Origin: Chelativorans sp. AA-79
Lineage (GTDB): Bacteria; Pseudomonadota; Alphaproteobacteria; Rhizobiales; Rhizobiaceae
Assembly: GCF_029457495.1 (NCBI RefSeq)
Contig: NZ_CP120361.1
Location: 2,000,001-2,064,000 of the forward strand
Direction of reading: 5' to 3'
Length of the DNA: 64,000 nt
In this document: piece after piece, positions 57,858-64,000 of the stretch
Position numbering within the stretch: position 1 is the stretch's first letter
Layout: each line of letters opens with the position of its first letter
Position numbers and translations under genes: made by a program
Notes under the pieces: generated by a model
What the model was told of the DNA's origin: nothing
Seen by the model: the letters and a program-made list of their open reading frames with translations, nothing else
Databases searched by the model: none

Positions 57858-57947
57858 CGGAAAATTAGAATCAAATTGAAGCGTCCCGCTAAGCGGCCCT
57901 TAAGGCAGCTTTGATAGCGTCGCCCGCGGCAATGGAGTTGCGGGGCG

Positions 57948-59606
57948 ATGCAATCCTTGAAAAAGCTGCGTGAGACGCTGGCCGCCTTCGGGCGCGACCG
58001 CCGGGGCAATTTCGCAATGATGATGGCGTTTTCCGCCGTACCGCTGATCGGCGCGGTGGGGCTGGCCATCGATTACGCCAATATGAGCCGAATCCACACG
58101 GAACTGCAGAACGCACTCGATTCGGCCGTGCTCGCCGTCGCGCAGCGGGGCGACAACATCTCGGACACGGAGGCGCGCACCATTGCCGCCTCCTTCCTGA
58201 CGGGGAATCTTGCGCACAGCTTCACCAACATGCATGTGACGCGAAACGGAACCTCGGTTACGCTGACGGCCGAAGCGCCCGCGCCGCTTTCCTTCGGCGG
58301 CATCTTCGGCTGGAACGAGGCCAACATTGCCGCTTCCTCCACCGCCGACATGGCCTTTGCCCATTACGAGATCGCCCTGGTTCTGGACACGACCGGCTCC
58401 ATGCGGGGCGGCAAGCTGCAGGCGATGAAAGAGGCGGTGATCACGCTGATCGACGACCTGTCGTCGCGCATCACGGACAAGGAGCGGCTGAAATTCGCGC
58501 TCGTGCCCTTCGCGACATTCGTCAATGTGGGGGCGCAGTTCGGGCCGGACTTCGACAGCAAGGGGAAGATCATTCCCGGAACGGGGGTGGATTGGCTCGA
58601 CTTGAAGGGCGTGAGCCCGATACCTCAGACGGAGTTCCTTCGCGGCCTCAGCCGCTTCGAGATCGCTCATCATCTCGGACAGGACTGGAAGGGCTGTGTC
58701 GAGACGCGCTTTTCGCCTTCCACAAGCCAAAGCAAGCACGACGTCGAGGACACTCCGGCGGTTGCGAGCGACCCCTACAGCCTGTTCGTGCCGGCCTTCG
58801 CCATCGATGAACCCAGCGGTGACTGGTGGTATTCGTATCCAAACAGCTACATCAGCTCCCAGGCCCCGGCGTTGGGGACGGAGCCGCGGGATATGGAAGC
58901 AAAGCTCAAGAAATACGGGCTGGACAACGCGGCCGCGGAAGCCAGGAAAGGAAAGACAAACCTGATCGGCCTCAATGTCGGCCCCGAGGGATGGTCGAAG
59001 GTGAGCATCAGCACCTATGGAGGGCGGGGACCTTCCTATGGCTGCGACATGGATCCCATCACGCCGCTTTCCAACGACTATGCCGATCTGAAGAGCAGGG
59101 TGAACGCGCTCGGGGCCAATGGGAACACCAACATCATGGAGGGCGTGGCCTGGGGCATGCGCGTTCTCTCGCCACAGGAGCCATTCGCTCAAGGCAAGGA
59201 CTATGCCTCGGACGTGGAGAAGATCATCATCGTGCTCACCGACGGCTCGAACACCTTCGGCGTGCAGAGCAGCCGAAACGATTTCCGCTCCGCCTACAGC
59301 AGCTTCGGCTATCTGATCAGCGACCGGCTCACGACGTACCGCAGCAACAGCGCGGTGACGGAGGAGATGAACAAAAAGACGCTCGATGTGTGCGAAAACG
59401 CCAAGCGGGAGGACAATGGCGACCCGGACGACGACGTCACCATCTACACGATCCGGCTGGAGGAGCCGGACGTGAAGACCGGCATGATGCTGAAGGATTG
59501 TGCGAGCGGACCGGGGCAGTTCTTCGATTCGCCCTCGCGCACGGAACTGACCAAGATCTTCGAGCAGATCCGCGACGGGATCACGAAGCTCAGGCTGTCG
59601 TTCTAA
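57948..59606 (+). CDS. TadG-like pilus-assembly/VWA domain protein
   Basis: A 552-residue protein. The N-terminus is Tad-like: a basic stretch, then GNFAMMMAFSAVPLIGAVGLAIDYANMSR as a single membrane segment (TadE/TadG N-terminal domain). From about residue 140 a von Willebrand A fold begins, IALVLDTTGSMRGGKLQAM, with the MIDAS motif DTTGSM and later a conserved IIIVLTDGSNT. It probably belongs to the Flp-type pilus or surface-attachment system, though no tad cluster is in the window. The palindromic repeat and carA follow in convergent orientation. Confidence 0.87.
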   Translation: MQSLKKLRETLAAFGRDRRGNFAMMMAFSAVPLIGAVGLAIDYANMSRIHTELQNALDSAVLAVAQRGDNISDTEARTIAASFLTGNLAHSFTNMHVTRNGTSVTLTAEAPAPLSFGGIFGWNEANIAASSTADMAFAHYEIALVLDTTGSMRGGKLQAMKEAVITLIDDLSSRITDKERLKFALVPFATFVNVGAQFGPDFDSKGKIIPGTGVDWLDLKGVSPIPQTEFLRGLSRFEIAHHLGQDWKGCVETRFSPSTSQSKHDVEDTPAVASDPYSLFVPAFAIDEPSGDWWYSYPNSYISSQAPALGTEPRDMEAKLKKYGLDNAAAEARKGKTNLIGLNVGPEGWSKVSISTYGGRGPSYGCDMDPITPLSNDYADLKSRVNALGANGNTNIMEGVAWGMRVLSPQEPFAQGKDYASDVEKIIIVLTDGSNTFGVQSSRNDFRSAYSSFGYLISDRLTTYRSNSAVTEEMNKKTLDVCENAKREDNGDPDDDVTIYTIRLEEPDVKTGMMLKDCASGPGQFFDSPSRTELTKIFEQIRDGITKLRLSF

Positions 59607-59632
59607 CTCAGGTGAGTGGTGGGTGGGATGCC

Positions 59633-59803
59633 CTCTCTCTTGCGATTTCTGACACTTAGCCTCCGCTTTGCTCCAGCTAAGATGTTGAAATCGCTTTCTC
59701 CCCCGCCAGGGGGAGATATCGCCGGAACCAGCCTTACCGGGGGAGAAAGCAAATTCTTGGGCTTGGGCAACGCCCAAGTCCTTAGAATTTGCAAGAGAGG
59801 GGG
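59633..59803. repeat. Palindromic repeat element, copy 2
   Basis: About 170 bases, same orientation as copy 1, from CTCTCTTGCGATTTC to GAATTTGCAAGAGAGGGG. The hairpins are GCGATTTC..GAAATCGC enclosing CTTAGC..GCTAAG, CTCCCCC..GGGGGAG, and CTTGGGC..GCCCAAG. It lacks an internal segment of some 60 bases found in copy 1. Several paired positions differ between copies in a compensating way. It lies between the TadG-like and carA genes and could terminate both. Confidence 0.75.
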
Positions 59804-59862
59804 CAATGTCCCCAATCATCCGAGTCGAACAGCCCGGGGGACCCGGCCGTCGAACCCCACAC

Positions 59863-61062
59863 TCAGCGTTCGGCCAGCGCCGGTTCGCCCTTCTTCTCGC
59901 GGATCAGATTGGCGAAGCGGCGGAAAAGATAGTGCGAATCCTGCGGGCCGGGGGAAGCTTCCGGGTGGTGCTGCACCGAGAAGACGGGCCGGCCGACGAG
60001 GCTGATGCCGCAATTGGAGCCGTCGAAGAGGGAGACGTGGGTCTCCTCGACGCCGTCGGGCAGGCTGTCGCTGTCGACGGCGAACCCATGGTTCATGGAG
60101 ACGATCTCGACCTTGCCGGTGGTGAAATCCTTGACCGGGTGGTTGGCGCCATGATGGCCCTGATGCATCTTCACGGTCCTGGCGCCGAGGGCCAGCGCCA
60201 GCATCTGGTGACCGAGGCAGATGCCGAAGATCGGGATGTCCGTCTTGAGCAGTTCGCGGATCATCGGCACGGCATATTCGCCTGTCGCCGCGGGATCGCC
60301 CGGGCCGTTGGAGAGGAAGACGCCGTCGGGCCGCATGGCCAGGATGTCCTCGGCCGCGGCCGTCGCGGGCACTACGGTGACTTTGGCGCCGAGGCTTGCG
60401 AGCATGCGCAGGATGTTGCGCTTCACGCCGTAATCGACGGTGACGATGTGGAGCGGGGCTTCGCCGGCTTCCCCGTAGCCCTCGTTCCAGATCCAGGGCG
60501 TCTCCGTCCAGGTGGAGGATTGGCCGGACGTGACCGCCTTGGCAAGGTCGAGTCCGACGAGGCCGCTCCAGTCGCGCGCCTCCTCCTTCAGCCTATCGAG
60601 ATCGAAGCGGCCGTCCGGTGCATGCGCGATGACGGCGTTGGCGGCGCCCTTGTCGCGCAGGAGCGCGGTGAGCGCGCGCGTGTCCACGCCCGAAAGCGCC
60701 ACGATGCCGCGGCGCTTGAGCCACTGGTCGAGATGTTCGCCTGCGCGGTAGTTGGACGGATCGGTGATGTCGGCCTTGAAGATGGCCCCGACCGCACCCG
60801 CGCGCGCCGCGGGGTTGAGGTCTTCGATGTCCTCGCCATTGGCGCCGACATTGCCGATATGCGGGAAGGTGAAGGTGACGATCTGCCCGGCATAGGAGGG
60901 ATCGGTGAGGATCTCCTGATAGCCGGTCAGCGCCGTGTTGAAGCACACCTCGCCAACCGCCGATCCGGTGGCGCCAAGGCCGCGGCCCTCGATCACCGTG
61001 CCGTCGGCCAGAACCAGAACTGCCGTCGGCCTGACTTCACTCCAGGGCGCGGTCGATGCCAT
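59863..61062 (-). CDS. carA: Carbamoyl-phosphate synthase small subunit
   Basis: A 399-residue glutamine amidotransferase subunit that feeds ammonia to CarB. The N-terminal domain has AVLVLADGTVIEGRGLGATG and VCFNTALTGYQEILTDPSYAGQ. The class I amidotransferase has the catalytic cysteine in FGICLGHQMLALA and the His/Glu pair in SVQHHPEASPGP. GAGGAG sits before ATG 61062. carB is separated by 12 kb in the same orientation. It is divergent from the YqeY gene. Confidence 0.97.
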   Translation of the reverse strand: MASTAPWSEVRPTAVLVLADGTVIEGRGLGATGSAVGEVCFNTALTGYQEILTDPSYAGQIVTFTFPHIGNVGANGEDIEDLNPAARAGAVGAIFKADITDPSNYRAGEHLDQWLKRRGIVALSGVDTRALTALLRDKGAANAVIAHAPDGRFDLDRLKEEARDWSGLVGLDLAKAVTSGQSSTWTETPWIWNEGYGEAGEAPLHIVTVDYGVKRNILRMLASLGAKVTVVPATAAAEDILAMRPDGVFLSNGPGDPAATGEYAVPMIRELLKTDIPIFGICLGHQMLALALGARTVKMHQGHHGANHPVKDFTTGKVEIVSMNHGFAVDSDSLPDGVEETHVSLFDGSNCGISLVGRPVFSVQHHPEASPGPQDSHYLFRRFANLIREKKGEPALAER

Positions 61063-61352
61063 GTCGCTCTCCTCATACTCTCGCCGGGACTTGAAAAATG
61101 GTCCGCGCTGGGCCATATCGCGCAACGAATTGCCGGCTGCGACGGCCATGCCGCAACCTTCGTCCGCGCGCCACATTTAATGTCGATGCAAGGCGCGGAC
61201 AATAGAGAATGGCCGGGATGCGGTCAATTGCCCATCCGACAAACCATGGCGATTGTTTATCGCAATTCTTCCAGCGACTTAGCTGGGAAGAAAGGGTTTG
61301 CTTCGCGAATGTGCCGGCGCTATGGTCGCGGACGCGACGGGAGATAATCGCC

Positions 61353-61802
61353 ATGCGCGAGAAAATCGCACAGGCTCTGAAAGACGCAGTAAAACAACAG
61401 GATAAGCGGCGAATCTCAACGCTGCGGCTGATCCAGACAGCCCTCAAGGACCGCGATGTGGCCAATCGCGCCGCCGGCAAGGATCCGGTGAGCGACGACG
61501 AGATTCTGGAGATCCTGCTGCGCATGATGAAGCAGCGGAAAGAATCGGCCCGCAGCTTCGAGGAAGGCAACAGGCTGGAGCTTGCCGAGCAGGAGCGCCA
61601 GGAGATCGGGATCATCGCCGAATTCCTGCCGAAGCCCCTCGGCGAGGACGACATGAAGAAGGTCTGCGCCCAGGTGGTGCAGGAAGTCGGTGCCGGCGGT
61701 TTGCGCGACATGCGCCGCTGTATGAACGAGCTGCAGAAGAAATTCCCCGGTCAGGTGGACTTCGGCAAGGCCAGCGGCATCGTCAAGGGCATGCTGCAGT
61801 AG
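61353..61802 (+). CDS. GatB/YqeY domain-containing protein
   Basis: A 149-residue YqeY-type protein, mostly helical: MREKIAQALKDAVKQQDKRR, STLRLIQTALKDRDVA, and RQEIGIIAEFLPKPLGEDDM with DFGKASGIVKGML at the end. YqeY resembles the tRNA-binding tail of GatB and may act in tRNA-dependent amidation. The upstream frame is open, but ATG 61353 gives the usual start. The order carA-yqeY-dnaG is typical of rhizobia, though an APH-fold gene is present here between yqeY and dnaG. Confidence 0.92.
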   Translation: MREKIAQALKDAVKQQDKRRISTLRLIQTALKDRDVANRAAGKDPVSDDEILEILLRMMKQRKESARSFEEGNRLELAEQERQEIGIIAEFLPKPLGEDDMKKVCAQVVQEVGAGGLRDMRRCMNELQKKFPGQVDFGKASGIVKGMLQ

Positions 61803-61992
61803 AAGCTCCGCCCCGCGTAGCCGGCCCGATTCGCCCAGCCACCGCTGCGGAACCTGTTCGTCCGCCGCGGTTCGGGGCTTCCTCCGCGGGGTTCGGGTAT
61901 GTCATGCTCGATGCCCGGTGAGCGCCGGTTTCTGGCCGGGCGCGTGAATTGGTGCAACAGCATCGCGTCAATCGCAAGGGCGAGCGCTGGAC

Positions 61993-62919
61993 ATGTCTCT
62001 TCCGCCGGCTGAAACCAGGGAAATCCCGATCGACGTTTCGCTCGTGCGCAGGCTGGTGGCCGCGCAGTTCCCGCATTGGGCCGACCTTTCCATTTGGCCG
62101 GTCGAGCATGGCGGCTGGGACAACCGCACCTTCCACCTGGGCCGTGAGATGACGGTGCGGCTGCCAAGTGCTGCCTGCTATGTGGAGCAGGTGGAGAAGG
62201 AGCAGCACTGGCTGCCGAAGCTTGCATCCCACCTGCCTCTTTCCATCCCCGAGCCGTTGGCCCGCGGCGTGCCGGGCGAGGGATTCCCCTGGCCATGGTC
62301 CGTCTATCGCTGGATCGAGGGGGAGCCGGCCAGAAGGGAGCGAATCGGTGATCTGAAGGCGTTCGCGGCGGCGCTTGCGGCGTTTCTGAACGCGCTGCGA
62401 CGGATCGACGCCGTCGGCGGGCCGCTGCCGGGGCCGCACAATTTCTTTCGCGGCGCGTCGCCCGAGGTCTATGACGCGGAGACGCGGCGGGCGCTCCACC
62501 TTCTCGACGGACGGATCGACACGGCCGCTGCGGCGGATGTGTGGAAGGCCTCGCTCGCATCCCGATGGGACCGGGCTCCGGTCTGGTTCCATGGCGATAT
62601 CGCCTGGGGCAACCTGCTCGTGAGGGACGGGCGGCTTTCCGCCGTGATCGATTTCGGCACGTCCGGCGTGGGCGATCCCGCCTGCGACCTGACGATCGCC
62701 TGGACGCTTTTCGAGGGGGAGAGCAGGGCGGTCTTCCGCGACGCGCTCGGGCTCGACGAGGACACCTGGGCGCGGGGAAGGGGCTGGGCGCTGTGGAAGG
62801 CGCTGATCCTGGCCGCCGGCATGGCGGGAGCCGGTCATCCCGAGATCGAGAAATCGTGGAAGGTCATCGACGAGGTGCTCGCCGATCACGCGGAGAACGC
62901 GAGCGGGCTCGCACTGTGA
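61993..62919 (+). CDS. Aminoglycoside phosphotransferase (APH) family kinase
   Basis: A 308-residue small-molecule kinase of the APH/choline-kinase fold. VEHGGWDNRTFHLGREMTVRLPS is the nucleotide-binding region, WFHGDIAWGNLLVRDGRLSAVIDFG holds the catalytic HGD and the metal-binding IDFG. ACDLTIAWTLF follows. It resembles uncharacterised aminoglycoside phosphotransferase-like proteins, not a known resistance enzyme, so resistance should not be assumed. It lies between yqeY and dnaG. Confidence 0.85.
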   Translation: MSLPPAETREIPIDVSLVRRLVAAQFPHWADLSIWPVEHGGWDNRTFHLGREMTVRLPSAACYVEQVEKEQHWLPKLASHLPLSIPEPLARGVPGEGFPWPWSVYRWIEGEPARRERIGDLKAFAAALAAFLNALRRIDAVGGPLPGPHNFFRGASPEVYDAETRRALHLLDGRIDTAAAADVWKASLASRWDRAPVWFHGDIAWGNLLVRDGRLSAVIDFGTSGVGDPACDLTIAWTLFEGESRAVFRDALGLDEDTWARGRGWALWKALILAAGMAGAGHPEIEKSWKVIDEVLADHAENASGLAL

Positions 62920-63051
62920 ATAGCGGGCATCCGGCAAAGACGGGGTGCGACAGGAGAGCAGGTTGGCTATAGGATCAGCACAATAGAGTGCCGCATTTGG
63001 CGGGTGCCACGTGCTTCCACTTGGCTGCAATATGCTCTAGAGCCGGACCAG

Positions 63052-64000
63052 ATGCGCTTTTCCAACAGTTTCCTCGACGAGATCCGGGACCGCGTGCCCA
63101 TCAGCCAGGTGGTGGGCACGCGCGTCACCTTCGACAAGCGCAAGAGCAATCCGGGCCGCGGGGACTTCTGGGCCTGCTGTCCCTTTCACGGCGAGAAGAC
63201 GCCGAGCTTCCACTGCGAGGACCGCAAGGGGCGATATCACTGCTTCGGCTGCGGGGTATCGGGCGATCACTTCCGGTTCCTCTCGGAACTGGACGGGATC
63301 AGCTTTCCCGAGGCCGTGGAGCGGGTGGCGGAGATGGCGGGCGTGCCGATGCCCGCGCGCGACCCCGAGGCGGAGAAGAAGGACAAGGAGCGCGCCAGCC
63401 TCACCGATGTCATGGAGATGGCGGCGCAGTTCTTCCAAGACTGCCTGCAGGGGCCCAAGGGCGCCGAGGCGCGGGCCTATCTGCGCGGTCGCGGCATCGC
63501 CTCGGTGACGCAGCAGACGTTCCGCCTCGGCTTTTCGCCGGACAGCCGCAACGCGCTCAAGGAATTCCTGGCGGGGAGGGGCGTCGCGAAGGAGCAGATG
63601 GAGGCGTGCGGGCTCGTGGTCGTCGGGCCGGATATCCCCGTCTCCTACGATCGGTTCCGCGGCCGCGTGATGTTCCCCATCGAGGATACGCGGGGACGCG
63701 TGATCGCGTTCGGCGGGCGGGCTCTTTCCTCCGACGTGCCCGCGAAATACCTCAATTCGCCCGACACGGAGCTCTTCCACAAAGGCAATGTGCTCTACAA
63801 TCACGCGCGGGCGCGCCGGGCGGCCAAGGACGGGCCGGTGATCGCGGTCGAAGGCTATATGGACGTGATCGCGCTCGCCCAGGCGGGTGTCGAGAATGTC
63901 GTGGCGCCGCTCGGCACCGCACTCACAGAGAACCAGCTCGAACTCCTCTGGCGCATGACGGGCGAGCCGGTGCTGTGCTTCGACGGGGACAATGCGGGCC
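63052..64000 (+). CDS. dnaG: DNA primase (3' partial)
   Basis: The N-terminal 316 residues of DnaG, which makes RNA primers at the replication fork; the frame runs off the window. CPFHGEKTPSFHCEDRKGRY is the CHC2 zinc domain (with the following HCFGCG). The RNA polymerase domain begins with YLRGRGI, then FRGRVMFPIEDTRGRVIAFGGR, and the TOPRIM segment VIAVEGYMDVIALAQAGVENVV with its catalytic glutamate; LCFDGDNAG follows at the end. ATG 63052 (MRFSNSFLDEIRDRVPIS) is the family start, with a weak ribosome site. Confidence 0.97.
   Translation, partial: MRFSNSFLDEIRDRVPISQVVGTRVTFDKRKSNPGRGDFWACCPFHGEKTPSFHCEDRKGRYHCFGCGVSGDHFRFLSELDGISFPEAVERVAEMAGVPMPARDPEAEKKDKERASLTDVMEMAAQFFQDCLQGPKGAEARAYLRGRGIASVTQQTFRLGFSPDSRNALKEFLAGRGVAKEQMEACGLVVVGPDIPVSYDRFRGRVMFPIEDTRGRVIAFGGRALSSDVPAKYLNSPDTELFHKGNVLYNHARARRAAKDGPVIAVEGYMDVIALAQAGVENVVAPLGTALTENQLELLWRMTGEPVLCFDGDNAG

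Noticed and set aside
57900..59819. A 639-codon minus-strand frame antisense to the TadG-like gene
   Set aside because: No ribosome site or protein-family pattern. It also reads through the palindromic repeat.
61993..62919. Aminoglycoside resistance gene
   Set aside because: The APH fold is clear, but it is a chromosomal housekeeping-like family between yqeY and dnaG with no sign of a resistance enzyme or mobile context.

Overview
The window is high-GC bacterial chromosome with tightly packed genes and short intergenic gaps. Gene content points to an alphaproteobacterium of the Rhizobiales (Hyphomicrobiales), most like the Mesorhizobium/Phyllobacteriaceae group. The markers are trxB followed by an LsrB/VtlR-type LysR gene and an AbcR (alpha-r15) small RNA, a complete sqdBDC sulfolipid operon, clpS of the ClpS2 type, an LpcC-type LPS core glycosyltransferase after greA, and the order carA / yqeY / dnaG. 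Placement rests on recognised gene families and remembered synteny, not on a search. No rRNA, tRNA, CRISPR array, insertion sequence or intact prophage was found.

Layout. 1-7.3 kb: a catabolic-looking cassette of a UGSC-like (seleno)protein homologue with cysteine in place of selenocysteine (5' end outside the window), a thioredoxin-reductase-like flavoprotein, a GntR/FCD regulator and a three-gene AfuABC-type ABC importer. 7.3-9 kb: clpS and a small conserved protein in long gene-poor gaps. 9-12 kb: sqdB, sqdD and sqdC for sulfoquinovosyldiacylglycerol. 12-19.4 kb: housekeeping and envelope genes (acyl-CoA thioesterase, HxlR regulator with its FMN reductase, CorC-like membrane protein, two extensin-like proteins, DMT exporter, PQQ-type sugar dehydrogenase). 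19.7-24.2 kb: greA followed by an LPS/glycan glycosyltransferase block, including an apparent GT29-like/GT8-like fusion. 24.2-27.1 kb: Lrp regulator, trxB, lsrB and the AbcR small RNA. 27.2-33.6 kb: divergent EF-G paralogue, MarR-GNAT fusion, aspartate aminotransferase, degenerate EAL protein, glutathione transferase. 33.7-38 kb: complete ugpBAEC importer for glycerol-3-phosphate. 38-43 kb: Ogt, lytic transglycosylase, DrrAB-like exporter and several conserved unknowns.

43-44.2 kb is decayed or non-coding: a structured GC-rich stretch ending in a minus-strand terminator, a truncated GFA-family gene, and one copy of a palindromic repeat. carB follows (44.2-47.7 kb). 47.9-59.6 kb holds accessory genes: MipA, ArsR, a GH108 muramidase with a membrane tail, LysE, a terpene-cyclase-fold protein, a methyltransferase/XRE pair, a hydroxyacid dehydrogenase, an MFS exporter, a YpfJ metallopeptidase and a TadG-like VWA protein. 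The second copy of the palindromic repeat lies just 3' of carA. carA, yqeY, an APH-fold kinase and the start of dnaG close the window.

The most interesting material is the UGSC/TrxR/ABC cassette, whose transport operon has GntR-type operator-like boxes. Other points worth a look are the glycosyltransferase fusion that keeps an internal Shine-Dalgarno, the paired palindromic repeats 3' of both carbamoyl-phosphate synthase genes, the EF-G paralogue lacking the catalytic histidine, and the AbcR small RNA with a perfect dyad at its promoter.
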